Below are positions 9,209 to 17,228 of a stretch of DNA of 24,690 nt, in pieces. The position numbers and the translations under genes were made by a program. Where the stretch lies: the NCBI GenBank assembly GCA_964504645.1, contig CAZDGB010000075.1:1-24690 (forward strand), in the 5' to 3' direction. How positions within the stretch are numbered: position 1 is the first letter of the stretch; every line of letters begins with the position of its first letter. The DNA comes from CAZDGB01 sp964504645 (GTDB lineage Bacteria > Planctomycetota > Planctomycetia > Planctomycetales > Planctomycetaceae). The notes under the pieces are model-generated. The model was given only the letters and a program-made list of their open reading frames with translations, was not told the DNA's origin and searched no databases.

Positions 9209-9676
9209 TCATCGAGCGATCTTGGTTTCGGGCAGAGACTGGTTCAACTGCGTCGCTCCTTTCGCGGTGACTTTCGTGTCCTGCAGATTGAGCGTCTTCA
9301 GATTCTTGAGCTTCGCCAGCGATTTCAGGCCCTCGTCGGAGACGCGAGTGGAGTTGAGGCTCAGCGTCTTCAACTCGGCGGCGCTCGACAAATGGCTCAG
9401 CCCGGCGTCGCCGATCTGCGTCTTCCCGAGGAAGACGTTTTGCAGTTGCGGCAATTTTTCCAAGGCGGCGAGGTCGTCGTCCGTCACCGGCGTCGTATGC
9501 AGGTAAACCTTGACGACGCGGCGATCGGCGTTGAACTCCACCTGCCCGCCAAGCTGGCGAATCTTCGCCACCGCGACGGCTTCGTCGGCGTGGCCGGTCT
9601 CAGGCGATTTGCTGCAACCGGCCAGCAGCGCCAAAGAGACGACTACGCTTCTGCGAAGCGTCGCGAAGGTTGTCAT
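9209..9676 (-). CDS. Leucine-rich-repeat lipoprotein
   Basis: A 155-residue secreted lipoprotein. Residues 1-20 form a signal with lipobox LLAGC, giving Cys21 as the lipid-modified N-terminus. The mature part has about four leucine-rich repeats of the form L..LxxLxxLxLxxTxVxDxGLxxL, for example ELKTLSLNSTRVSDEGLKSL followed by a very similar repeat. Such repeats usually bind other proteins. Its ATG overlaps the stop of the dehydrogenase/cytochrome gene in ATGA (9673-9676), so the two are translationally coupled, which suggests a partner or maturation role near that enzyme. That is inference. Confidence 0.88.
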   Translation of the reverse strand: MTTFATLRRSVVVSLALLAGCSKSPETGHADEAVAVAKIRQLGGQVEFNADRRVVKVYLHTTPVTDDDLAALEKLPQLQNVFLGKTQIGDAGLSHLSSAAELKTLSLNSTRVSDEGLKSLAKLKNLKTLNLQDTKVTAKGATQLNQSLPETKIAR

Positions 9677-11910
9677 TTCGCAGGCAAACCTTTGATCCAG
9701 TCGCCGATGAGCTTCACGGCGTCCGCGTGCAGCACGTTCGAGGCCACGTGCGGCATGCGGCCCTGGCCGAGACGCGTCATGCGGTGATAGATCATCGAGC
9801 GGCTCGGATCGCCGGGGACGATGAGGGCCGGATCGTTCAACTCGAATTTTCCCTGACCCGGTTTGACGTTCAGCGTGCCGGTCTCTTCATTGGAGATCGT
9901 ATACAGCAGCCGGAATTCCGCGTTGCCGCCGCCCCACTTGCGATGGCAATGCGCGCAGTTCGCGTGCAGATAGGCCCGCGCCCGTTCGGCGACCGGCCGC
10001 GACGCGTCCGTGGCTTGCGGTAACTTTTCCAGTTCCTCCGGCGGTTTTGGGAGCGGCTTGTCGAACAGCCCGATGTGCTCGAACGTCCGCAACTGGTTCG
10101 CCGTGACGCCGCCGTAATCGTGATCGCGGTTTAATTGCAGCGTGTTGACGCCCAGCACAAACTTGGCGGCTTGCGTGTGGCAGAGGGAACACTCGGCGCG
10201 GCTCGGAAAATGCCAGACTTGTTTCCGCTTGCCGCCCGGCGCGGATTGGTCGTTGATCGTGTATTCGCGGTCCAATCCCCCGGCGGCGAGGAGTTCGGCG
10301 TCGGTCTGGTCATCGTTCCAGACGTAGGTGTAGCCCTTCCAGACCTGGTCGCCGTATTCCTGCGTGCCGGGCGTCTGCTCGAAATGGAGCAGCCGCGTTT
10401 CGAGCCGCCGCCGCGATTTCGGATCGCCCGGTTTCGTTTCGAGCGAGAACGTTTTCACCAGGACGGTGTTGTCCGGGAAGCGCCAGCCGTGCGGAGCGCC
10501 GGGCGCGGGTTGCGGGTATTCGATGGCGTCGAAACCGATCTTCGCGTCGCCGGGAATGGCGAGGAAACGATCCTTGATCGCGTTGTCGGACCAGAGTTCG
10601 GTGTTCACCGAATACGGAATCACGCCGGCGGCCGGAACGTGGTCCTTCGTCGAGGCGAACAATCCCGTCTCGCTCAGTTTCCGCGGAAACTTCGGCCGGT
10701 CGGTCGGCGCGGGAGGCGACGGCTGCAATCGATACAACTGGCCGCCGGTGAAATCTACCAGAAACAGTTCGCCATCCTGATCTTCGCCCCATTCCACGAG
10801 CCGCAGCACGGTGTCGGCGAGCTCGCGGTGTTCGGTGACTTTGCCGTCGGCATACTTGAACGCCCAGACGCGGCCGGTGTCGTAGTCGGCGTAGAGATAG
10901 CGGCCCTGCAATTCCGGCAACCGCTTGCCGTGATAGACGAACCCGCCGGTGACCGAGCGGAAATCGTTGTGATTGTGCTCGATGATCGGCGGAATGATGT
11001 CGGACGGACCCTGCGGCCGTTCGGGACGGAACGGGTGGGCGCCTTCCATGCGGCTCCAACCGTAGTTGCCTCCCTTTTTGATGAGGTGGACCATGTCCCA
11101 CAGGTCCTGACCGACTTCGCCGCCCCACAGATCGCCGGTCTTCCGGTCGAAGCTGAACTTCCAGAGTTGCCGCAAGCCGTAGGCATAGTTTTCCGGCATG
11201 GCTCCCTTGGTCGCGACGAACGGGTTGTCCTTCGGGATGCTATACAGTTTGTCGCCCGACGGATGATCGACATCGATCCGCAGCATTGCCCCGAGAAGGT
11301 CGTCGAGCCGCTGGCCCGTTTCGAGTTCATCGGCGATGCCGGAACCGTCGCCCGTCACCAGATGCAAGAGTCCGTCCGGCGCGAACTTGATGCAGCCGCC
11401 GTTGTGCCCGCCCGACGGCCAGATGAGGAACGTTTTTTCCGAAGCCGGATCGGCTTTCAGCGGCGACCGGCTCGTCACCTGGTAGCGCGACAACCGCGAT
11501 CCGTCCGCCGCCGGATTCGCGGCGTCGAGGACGTGCGTCACGAAGACATAGCCGTTTTTAGCGAACTGCGGATGAAACGCCAGGCCGTAGATTGTGTGGC
11601 CGATGTCGAGCACCAGCTCGCGGGCATCGGACTTTGGATCGCGGGAAAATGCCCAGATTTTTCCGCCGCGCTCGGCGACGAACAGCTTGTCGTCGACGCC
11701 CGCTACCGTAGCAAAGGCGAGCGGCTCGTTAAATTTCTGTCGCGGGAAGGCGACTTCCAGGTAATACGGACTGGGCGGATCGGGCGTGCCGAAGACTTTC
11801 GACGTCGTCCACGGCGTGCGCTGTTTCAACCCGACGGCGGGATCGGCCGCGAACACGGGGACCGACAACACGAGACCCACAACACAACCGACGGAGGCCA
11901 ACGAGCGCAT
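9673..11910 (-). CDS. Secreted PQQ-type sugar dehydrogenase fused to a cytochrome c tail
   Basis: A 745-residue exported protein. Residues 1-21 are a signal peptide ending VFA. The first two thirds is a glucose/sorbosone dehydrogenase-type beta-propeller: IYGLAFHPQF, GGHNGGCIKFAPDGLLHLVTGDG, YGLRQLWKFSFDRKTGDLWGGEVGQD and KKGGNYGW match the soluble PQQ-glucose dehydrogenase pattern. The C-terminal part has two CxxCH haem motifs, CSLCH at 574-578 and CAHCH at 652-656, and a later GRMPHV that could supply a Met ligand. Electrons would pass from a sugar or alcohol via PQQ to haem in the periplasm; the substrate is unknown. The start at ATG 11910 has GGAG 7 bases upstream; ATGs at 11958 and 12030 lack a ribosome site and would bury the signal peptide. 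The stop overlaps the LRR lipoprotein start (ATGA). Confidence 0.92.
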   Translation of the reverse strand: MRSLASVGCVVGLVLSVPVFAADPAVGLKQRTPWTTSKVFGTPDPPSPYYLEVAFPRQKFNEPLAFATVAGVDDKLFVAERGGKIWAFSRDPKSDARELVLDIGHTIYGLAFHPQFAKNGYVFVTHVLDAANPAADGSRLSRYQVTSRSPLKADPASEKTFLIWPSGGHNGGCIKFAPDGLLHLVTGDGSGIADELETGQRLDDLLGAMLRIDVDHPSGDKLYSIPKDNPFVATKGAMPENYAYGLRQLWKFSFDRKTGDLWGGEVGQDLWDMVHLIKKGGNYGWSRMEGAHPFRPERPQGPSDIIPPIIEHNHNDFRSVTGGFVYHGKRLPELQGRYLYADYDTGRVWAFKYADGKVTEHRELADTVLRLVEWGEDQDGELFLVDFTGGQLYRLQPSPPAPTDRPKFPRKLSETGLFASTKDHVPAAGVIPYSVNTELWSDNAIKDRFLAIPGDAKIGFDAIEYPQPAPGAPHGWRFPDNTVLVKTFSLETKPGDPKSRRRLETRLLHFEQTPGTQEYGDQVWKGYTYVWNDDQTDAELLAAGGLDREYTINDQSAPGGKRKQVWHFPSRAECSLCHTQAAKFVLGVNTLQLNRDHDYGGVTANQLRTFEHIGLFDKPLPKPPEELEKLPQATDASRPVAERARAYLHANCAHCHRKWGGGNAEFRLLYTISNEETGTLNVKPGQGKFELNDPALIVPGDPSRSMIYHRMTRLGQGRMPHVASNVLHADAVKLIGDWIKGLPAK

Positions 11911-11985
11911 GACCAGACTCCGCAGAAGACAGGGACGTGAAAGACGAGCCGTCATCATACTCGATGGGTGGAGGGAAAACAGGTA

Positions 11986-12097
11986 GCCACAAAAAGCACA
12001 AAAATCACAAAAGGGAGAAGCAGTATTCAAATCCGCTGGATGGGATGTGATCCCGTCGGCCCTTCCTCATTTTTGTGTTTCTTGGGCTTCTTGTGGC
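11986..12097. repeat. Imperfect inverted repeat rich in CACAAA
   Basis: Bases 11986-12012 match the reverse complement of 12071-12097 at 23 of 27 positions (GCCACAA.AAGC.CAA.AA.CACAAAA), around a 58-base interior. It occupies the middle of the 284-bp divergent region between the PQQ dehydrogenase gene and the LamG/propeller gene. The A-rich/T-rich arms contrast with the high-GC surroundings. No gene is evident in it; it looks like a dispersed intergenic palindrome. It could affect transcription of both divergent genes. Confidence 0.75.
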
Positions 12098-12194
12098 CAG
12101 TCCGCTTTCATGGCGCGGGGGCGGGACGTGGTGCTTGTGAAACTGATCGCCCCTCATTAGCCTGCACGTCTCTCATCCACTGAAGGAGCCGCCG

Positions 12195-13838
12195 ATGCGC
12201 TTGCGAAACGTGTTCGTTCTGTTCGTGGCAATTTTCACGTCGCCGGTTTGGGGCGAGGACGCGAAAGAAATCGCGGGATTGATCAGCCGTTGGCCGCTGG
12301 CGAACGATGCGAAAGATTCCGGGACGGCGGGCAATCACGGGACGGCGCAGCACGTCGAGTTTTCTCAGGACAGCGCCGAATTTCGGGGCGGCTCGCAGCC
12401 TACGATCGTTGTCGCAGACAACGCCTCGCTGGATTGGGGAACGCGCGACTTCAGCGTCAGCCTGCATGTCCACACCGACGCCGAGCTGTCGCATCCGCTC
12501 GGCGATTTGATCGGCAAGTACGATCCCGACACTCGCCGCGGGTTCACGTTGTCGATCAAACATCACGCCGGCGTCACGGGAAGCCAATCGAATTATCGCA
12601 GCTTGCAGTTCGGCATCGACCAGGGCCGGCAGGACGCGGAATGGAAGGACGAAGGCCGGCCGGGGAAAGCGATCTTCGTCCATTCGATGGCGGTGCACGA
12701 CGGCTCGCTGTACGTCGGCACCGTGGAAGGCTGGACTAACAAAGATCCCGGGCACGTCTTTCAGTACGACGGCGCGGGGGGCTGGAAGGATCTCGGCACA
12801 CCGTGGAAAAGCAACGGCGTCACGGCGATGGCCAGCTACAATGGGCACCTCTACGTCGGCGTCTCCCGCGTGCTGCTCCATTATTCCGGACTCGCGCCGA
12901 CGACGGCCCATCACATCGGAGGCAAGGTCTTCCGCTATGAAAACGGCAAATGGGTCGATCTCGGCCAGTTGCTCGGCGTCGACGGCGTGAACGGCATGGC
13001 CGTGTATCGCGGCAAGCTCTACGTCACCGGGTTCTATCAACCGGCCCTGTTCCGCTACGAAGGGGGAACCGAATGGACGTCGTTGGGCTCGCCGGACGGC
13101 ATGCGGCCCGAAGCACTGTGCGTCTACAACGGCTCGCTCTTTGCCACCGGCTACGACGAAGGAGCCGTGTACCGGTTCGACGGCGAGAGATGGCATCGCG
13201 CGGGAGTGCTGGGCGATGCCACGCAGGTCTATGGACTCGTGATTCACGAAGGAAAGCTGCTCTCCGGGACGTGGCCGAAAGGAACCATGTACCGCTACGA
13301 AGGGGACAACTGCTGGGTCAACGCCGGCCGGCTCGGCGATTCGGAAGAAGTGATGGGCCCGGCGGTTTACAACGGCAAACTCTATGCTGGGACGCTGCCG
13401 ATGGCGGAAATTTTCCGCTACGACGGCGACGAGAAATGGAACTCCGTCGGCCGCGTCGATTTCACGAAGGACGTCGTCTATCGCCGGGCGTGGTCGATGG
13501 CCGTGTTCAACGGCCGCCTGTTTTCGGGCACGCTGCCGTCGGGGCACATCCGCTCGTTCGAAGCCGGCAAGAACGCGACGTACGACAAGGAGCTGCCGTC
13601 CGGCTGGCGGCATGTCGCCGCGGTACGCGACAAGAACCGATTGAAGCTCTACCTCGATGGCGAACTCGTGGTCCAATCAAGCGAATTCGATCCGAAGCAG
13701 TTCGATCTCGACAATGACGCCCCGCTGAAAATCGGCGACGGCCCGCACACGCATTTCTGCGGCCGCTTGAAGGACGTGCGGCTGTACGGCAAGGCGCTCA
13801 CGCCGGCTGAAGTGCAACGGCTGGCGAAATCGCCGTGA
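12195..13838 (+). CDS. Secreted LamG domain split by a seven-blade beta-propeller
   Basis: A 547-residue secreted protein. Residues 1-20 are a signal peptide. Residues 26-145 look like the first half of a LamG/concanavalin-like domain (SRWPLANDAKDSGTAGNHG, VADNASLDWGTRDFSVSLHV). Residues 464-547 are its second half (GWRHVAAVRDKNRLKLYLDGE, then CGRLKDVRLYGKALTPAEVQ). Between them are seven repeats of the form xMAVYNGxLYVGT...YRYDGxxxW, beginning at about residues 164, 211, 267, 307, 347, 388 and 434: a likely seven-bladed propeller. LamG domains often bind carbohydrate and propellers bind ligands or proteins, so a surface binding role is plausible; no catalytic residues are recognised. ATG 12195 has AAGGAG 6 bases upstream. 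The last 41 bases overlap the convergent DUF2071 gene. Confidence 0.88.
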   Translation: MRLRNVFVLFVAIFTSPVWGEDAKEIAGLISRWPLANDAKDSGTAGNHGTAQHVEFSQDSAEFRGGSQPTIVVADNASLDWGTRDFSVSLHVHTDAELSHPLGDLIGKYDPDTRRGFTLSIKHHAGVTGSQSNYRSLQFGIDQGRQDAEWKDEGRPGKAIFVHSMAVHDGSLYVGTVEGWTNKDPGHVFQYDGAGGWKDLGTPWKSNGVTAMASYNGHLYVGVSRVLLHYSGLAPTTAHHIGGKVFRYENGKWVDLGQLLGVDGVNGMAVYRGKLYVTGFYQPALFRYEGGTEWTSLGSPDGMRPEALCVYNGSLFATGYDEGAVYRFDGERWHRAGVLGDATQVYGLVIHEGKLLSGTWPKGTMYRYEGDNCWVNAGRLGDSEEVMGPAVYNGKLYAGTLPMAEIFRYDGDEKWNSVGRVDFTKDVVYRRAWSMAVFNGRLFSGTLPSGHIRSFEAGKNATYDKELPSGWRHVAAVRDKNRLKLYLDGELVVQSSEFDPKQFDLDNDAPLKIGDGPHTHFCGRLKDVRLYGKALTPAEVQRLAKSP

Positions 13839-14556
13839 CGTGCATGTCTGGGGCCTGATGCCATGCGTGGGGCATGTCCCGCATGATGAGGGCATGATCG
13901 AACGTGACGGAACCGTCGGGAAAGCGGCCGTCGTCGTCGAAGAAACTTGACGACGCGTCGCTGACCGACAGCGCCCGCACGCGCCACCCGTCGATTTTCA
14001 ATTCCAGTCCGTCGAGGCGTCGCGGATCGCAGGTTACGGAGTAGCCGAGGCAGCCCGTCCGGAAAAAGTCCGACGCTTCCTGGACGCCAGAGAAGCACGA
14101 GGAACGCGGCCATTCGTCGGATTCCTCGCCGGTGACGTGAACCGCGATCTGACCGTCGACGGAATTCATGTCGAGATCGATGCGCCCGCCGACATCGCTC
14201 ACGGCAAATTTTGCAAGCGCATGTTCGCCAGGAAAAATGCGTCCGCCGGCCCAATGGTTGAGCCGCGACCCGGTGTCCCGCCGGGGGATGTAGACCCCTT
14301 CGTGAACGCCCGCCGCATCAGTCCATTCCACGGCGATGCGATGGGCCGCGTTCTCGCTGTCGATGCCGAGGAAGGCCGGCACCCCGCGCGGCCGGACCTG
14401 TTCCAGCCGGATCAGGCAGACGCCGACGATCGCGTGGCCCCGCTGCAATTTTGGCCGCAGCGGTTGAGGGAGAAGCCGTTGAACGACGTCAGGATCGGCC
14501 CGGAAATTGACCAGCAGGCGGCGTTTGATCAGGCCTTGGATAACGGGGATGCGCAT
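13798..14556 (-). CDS. DUF2071 (YqjF-like) protein
   Basis: A 252-residue protein resembling the uncharacterised DUF2071 family, which has an acetoacetate-decarboxylase-like fold. Supporting segments are the N-terminal RRLLVNFRADPDVVQRLLP, the GHAIVGVCLIRLEQVRP strand pair, and the middle HEGVYIPRRDTGSRLNHWAGGRIFPG. There is no signal peptide. The reaction, if any, is unknown. ATG 14556 is chosen because homology begins there; the frame continues open to 14778 with unconserved residues. AGGGA lies about 10 bases upstream. The last 41 bases run through the end of the convergent LamG/propeller gene, so both C-termini are constrained by shared DNA. Confidence 0.8.
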   Translation of the reverse strand: MRIPVIQGLIKRRLLVNFRADPDVVQRLLPQPLRPKLQRGHAIVGVCLIRLEQVRPRGVPAFLGIDSENAAHRIAVEWTDAAGVHEGVYIPRRDTGSRLNHWAGGRIFPGEHALAKFAVSDVGGRIDLDMNSVDGQIAVHVTGEESDEWPRSSCFSGVQEASDFFRTGCLGYSVTCDPRRLDGLELKIDGWRVRALSVSDASSSFFDDDGRFPDGSVTFDHALIMRDMPHAWHQAPDMHVTAISPAVALQPA

Positions 14557-14621
14557 GGTTGATGTTCCCTTTCGGGAGGTCAACCGGAAGACGGAAGTGG
14601 AATTAACTGGTCGCGTAATAG

Positions 14622-15032
14622 TTACGAAATCGTTGGCGGAAAGGGCCCCTTTGCGATCAGAAATTCGCGAAGAGCGACGCGAGCGGGTTCGTTCATGCTC
14701 AACACGAGGACAGTCACGCGACCGATGGGTGTCTTCCCAACGATTATCGCGCCGTTCCAGCGAAAGTGCTCTGCCCAAACATCGATTCGAGGATGAAAGA
14801 GCCGAGTCAGTTTTTTCGTGCGCGGATCGTGTCCCGCAATGTTGGGACCTTTCGCCAGACTACAATTAACGCAAGCGAGTGCCAGATTAGCGGCTTTGGT
14901 CGGGCCTTGATGCTTTTTCGCGATCACATGGTCGATGTGATGCGGCAACAAGTCGAAGTCTTGATGCAGTAGACAGTATTCGCAGTAGCTTTGCGCTCGC
15001 TCCCAGACCAGTCTCCGCAGCGCGGCCCTCAT
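14622..15032 (-). CDS. HNH endonuclease family protein
   Basis: A 136-residue HNH nuclease. The zinc-binding pairs are CEYC (17-20) and CVNC (54-57); the core is HHIDHVIAKKHQG with His31, His32, Asp34 and His35, then N49 in KAANLALAC, and a downstream KGPNIAGHDP. These are the residues of the HNH beta-beta-alpha-metal site, so the enzyme should cut or nick DNA with a divalent metal. The C-terminus has LFHPRIDVWAEHFRW, common to this subgroup. The ATG overlaps the stop of the preceding small gene in ATGA (15029-15032), so the pair is co-translated. No restriction methylase or phage gene is adjacent. Its biological role is unknown. Confidence 0.88.
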   Translation of the reverse strand: MRAALRRLVWERAQSYCEYCLLHQDFDLLPHHIDHVIAKKHQGPTKAANLALACVNCSLAKGPNIAGHDPRTKKLTRLFHPRIDVWAEHFRWNGAIIVGKTPIGRVTVLVLSMNEPARVALREFLIAKGPFPPTIS

Positions 15033-15313
15033 GGACGAGACGGTTTGCGGGAGAGAGAAACTCGAGCCTTGGCGCGGAGCAGATTCAGAAAGTTGCCGAC
15101 GCGAGTGTAACTCTCAAGCTTGGTAAGCTCGCGCGCAGAAATCGTGCCGGCGTTGTGTTTGTCGAGCAGCTTGTGAATCTCGGCCGTTTGTTCCTGGTTG
15201 AAGGCGAGCGAGGCGACCGCTTTGGCAACGGGCGCGCTGAGCGTCGGCTCATCGGGGGCAACGACGGCTTCCAGGATGTGCAAGTCGATTGGTGACGTGA
15301 GCATGCGGGTCAT
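15029..15313 (-). CDS. Small helical protein coupled to the HNH nuclease
   Basis: A 94-residue protein with no domain I can name. It appears mostly helical: LDLHILEAVV-type start (IDLHILEAVVAP), then FNQEQTAEIHKLLDKHNAGTISARELTKLESYTRVGNFLNLLRAKAR, ending in a basic tail (SLSRKPSRP). The TISARELTKLESY stretch is typical of small proteins found beside HNH nucleases, from general memory. It is the first gene of a two-gene unit and overlaps the nuclease by 4 bases (ATGA), so a partner, inhibitor or DNA-targeting role is plausible but unproven. No Shine-Dalgarno precedes ATG 15313. Confidence 0.75.
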   Translation of the reverse strand: MTRMLTSPIDLHILEAVVAPDEPTLSAPVAKAVASLAFNQEQTAEIHKLLDKHNAGTISARELTKLESYTRVGNFLNLLRAKARVSLSRKPSRP

Positions 15314-15320
15314 AAGAAAA

Positions 15321-15326
15321 ATTCTA
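15321..15326 (-). promoter_or_regulatory. Possible -10 element giving a leaderless mRNA
   Basis: On the - strand, TAGAAT (5/6 match to TATAAT) ends only 7 bases before the ATG at 15313, and the intervening bases are TTTTCTT with no ribosome site. Transcription would start at or next to the ATG, giving a leaderless message for the small protein/HNH pair. The -35 region is poor. Confidence 0.35.
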
Positions 15327-15337
15327 GCAGTCCGATC

Positions 15338-17218
15338 TCACCACGGCCACGCTAACGTCGGCTGCCGGGCGTAGCGTTTCGCGCCGAGTTCGAGTTTCGC
15401 GCCGCAACCGGGAGCGAGTTCGACGGTGAGATGCGGGCCGTTGACGTCGAGTTGTTCCGACGCCAGCTTCGCCGTCGTGAATTCGTGTTCGCCGTAGCCG
15501 CCCGCCTGGATCACGACGGTGCGCGGATGGATCGGGCTGACGTTCACCAGCGTCACAGTCGTCACGTCGGCCGTCAGCTCGTCGACGAGCGCGGCGACGT
15601 CGTCCGGCAAACCGGGGCGGCGCTGGTCGGGATCGAAATACCGCAGCCGGGCATGCAAAGTCAGCGTGCGGTTGCCGTGGTGCAGGCTGCCCATCGTTAA
15701 TCGCAGGAGATTCGCGACCGTCGCCGGGTTGAACCGCATGGAATCGTCGGCGAGCCGAGTGTCGGGGCTCGATTTGTCGTCGCGGATTTTGATCACGCGC
15801 TGGCGGATGGTTTCCAGATCCTGCCGCAGCGCGGCTTCCGGATATTGCGGATTCTTGCCTTGGAGGAACTGCACCCAGCCGTCATTCGCCACGCGCTGGC
15901 GGTCGGCGTCGCGCTGCGACCAGTACCAGACGTCGAGCGCGCCTTGCGAATATTTCTCCGGCGCAAATTCGTACCAGCCGTCGTCGCCGTACATTCGTGG
16001 GTACATCATCTGGCCGTCGATCTTTTTTCCCTGGGCGTTGATCAAGTCGATCATCTTTCGCCACGGGTCGATCCAGCGGTCGTCGCCGGTGAGGAGCAAC
16101 GCGTTGCCGAAGCCGGCGAGTCCCAGGTAATGCGTGTTGCGGTGGGCGACCTTGTCGGTGCCGGGGACTTTCACCGTGAATCCCCAGCCGTAGACGCCGC
16201 CATACCATTTGCCGCCCGCTTCGCCGCCGATTTTGCCGTCGAGGCCGATGTTGGTGGGAATGATGCCGCCGTTGTCGAGCATCCGCTGCCGCCAGGCGCC
16301 GGCGTATGCGAGAATCCAGTCGCGATATTTTTTGTCGCCGGAGTCGGCCAACGCATGCAGCGCCAGCGACGTCGCCTGCAAATTCTGCGGATGATCGCCG
16401 ACGATGTCGTTGTAATCCTGGAAATGCTCAACCATCTCGGCGTAGTTCTTCTCCTCATGGCCGAGCGAAAACCGGTTCTCGACTTCGATCGGGTCGCCGG
16501 CCCAGTCGAGTCCGGTCGCCTTGCGGAGCAGGGGTCCACGGCTGCCGTTGAACATGCTGCGGATGATCTTCACATCGGGATCGTAATTCGGCGCCCCGGC
16601 GTCTTCGTTCAGATAGAACCCGGCGAATCGCTGCGCGCGATGCGAGAACTGCGGCGTGTGGGGAGCGGACAGGCCCTGCATCTGGAAAACGGTGAGACCT
16701 TCCGCGTGATGCAGCCAGTCAAACATCACGGGGAATTCCTTGTAGTACATGCCGTCGCGGGCGAACGGGACGTCGACCGTCTTCGCCAGCGCGTACTGCC
16801 GCAGGTGTCCTTCCCAGGCTTTGAGGTAGAGTTCGCGAACTTTGTCGGCCCCGCCGAGGAGATGCAGAATCGGCCAGTCGTTGCAGTTTTCGATGGCATC
16901 GTCTGGTCCATCGTCGCCGCCCCAGCGTTCGACGCACAACAACCAGCCGCGGTCGTCGAAGTAGCGGTGATAGAACTCCTCGCACGCGGCGGAGTTCGCC
17001 TTCAGCACCTCGCGCTCCAGCAGCGCCCACGCCGGCGGGGACATGGGGGTGTCAACGGAGAGTTTCACTTCGCCGGCTGAGACCGGCAGACAGCAAAGGA
17101 AGAAAGCGATGAAGACATCTCGCGCAGAGACGCAGAGACGCAGAGGGAAAAAATGGTTTTGGACTTCTTCGCGAACTCTGCGTCTTGGCGCCTTGGCGAG
17201 AGAGGCTTTTGAGTTCAC
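15338..17218 (-). CDS. Large secreted protein of unknown function, probable helical-toroid fold
   Basis: A 626-residue exported protein. The body is rich in Trp, Tyr and amphipathic helices (for example DKKYRDWILAYAGAWRQRM and HRNTHYLGLAGFGNALLL), followed by a beta-rich C-terminus, which resembles polysaccharide lyases and six-hairpin glycosidases with an alpha/alpha toroid. I cannot assign a family or catalytic residues. GTG 17218 is chosen: GAGGA overlaps the upstream gene's stop codon and sits 7 bases before it. No in-frame ATG follows before the hydrophobic signal segment VFIAFFLCCLPVSAG (35-49). Residues 6-34, giving a long basic N-region, are encoded by an inverted repeat (17118-17203). 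It is 10 bases downstream of the VOC gene, so the two are probably co-transcribed. Confidence 0.75.
   Translation of the reverse strand: MNSKASLAKAPRRRVREEVQNHFFPLRLCVSARDVFIAFFLCCLPVSAGEVKLSVDTPMSPPAWALLEREVLKANSAACEEFYHRYFDDRGWLLCVERWGGDDGPDDAIENCNDWPILHLLGGADKVRELYLKAWEGHLRQYALAKTVDVPFARDGMYYKEFPVMFDWLHHAEGLTVFQMQGLSAPHTPQFSHRAQRFAGFYLNEDAGAPNYDPDVKIIRSMFNGSRGPLLRKATGLDWAGDPIEVENRFSLGHEEKNYAEMVEHFQDYNDIVGDHPQNLQATSLALHALADSGDKKYRDWILAYAGAWRQRMLDNGGIIPTNIGLDGKIGGEAGGKWYGGVYGWGFTVKVPGTDKVAHRNTHYLGLAGFGNALLLTGDDRWIDPWRKMIDLINAQGKKIDGQMMYPRMYGDDGWYEFAPEKYSQGALDVWYWSQRDADRQRVANDGWVQFLQGKNPQYPEAALRQDLETIRQRVIKIRDDKSSPDTRLADDSMRFNPATVANLLRLTMGSLHHGNRTLTLHARLRYFDPDQRRPGLPDDVAALVDELTADVTTVTLVNVSPIHPRTVVIQAGGYGEHEFTTAKLASEQLDVNGPHLTVELAPGCGAKLELGAKRYARQPTLAWPW
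17118..17203. repeat. Imperfect inverted repeat rich in CGCAGAG, inside a coding sequence
   Basis: Bases 17118-17145 match the reverse complement of 17176-17203 at 22 of 28 positions (ACGCAGAG at the inner end, TCTC at the outer end). The left arm contains tandem GACGCAGA units. The element lies within the first 35 codons of the secreted protein at 15338-17218. Arms of this composition (CGCAGAGACGCAGAG with CGCCAAGGCGCCAAG) look like dispersed intergenic palindromes, as far as I recall from other genomes. Confidence 0.75.
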
Positions 17219-17228
17219 GCTGGAATCC

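Noticed and set aside
10135..11940. A 601-codon open frame on + opposite the PQQ dehydrogenase gene.
   Set aside because: Antisense to propeller and haem motifs; composition is Arg/Val-rich shadow sequence with no signal or domain. The same holds for 17419-19344 (+) and 15845-17080 (+).
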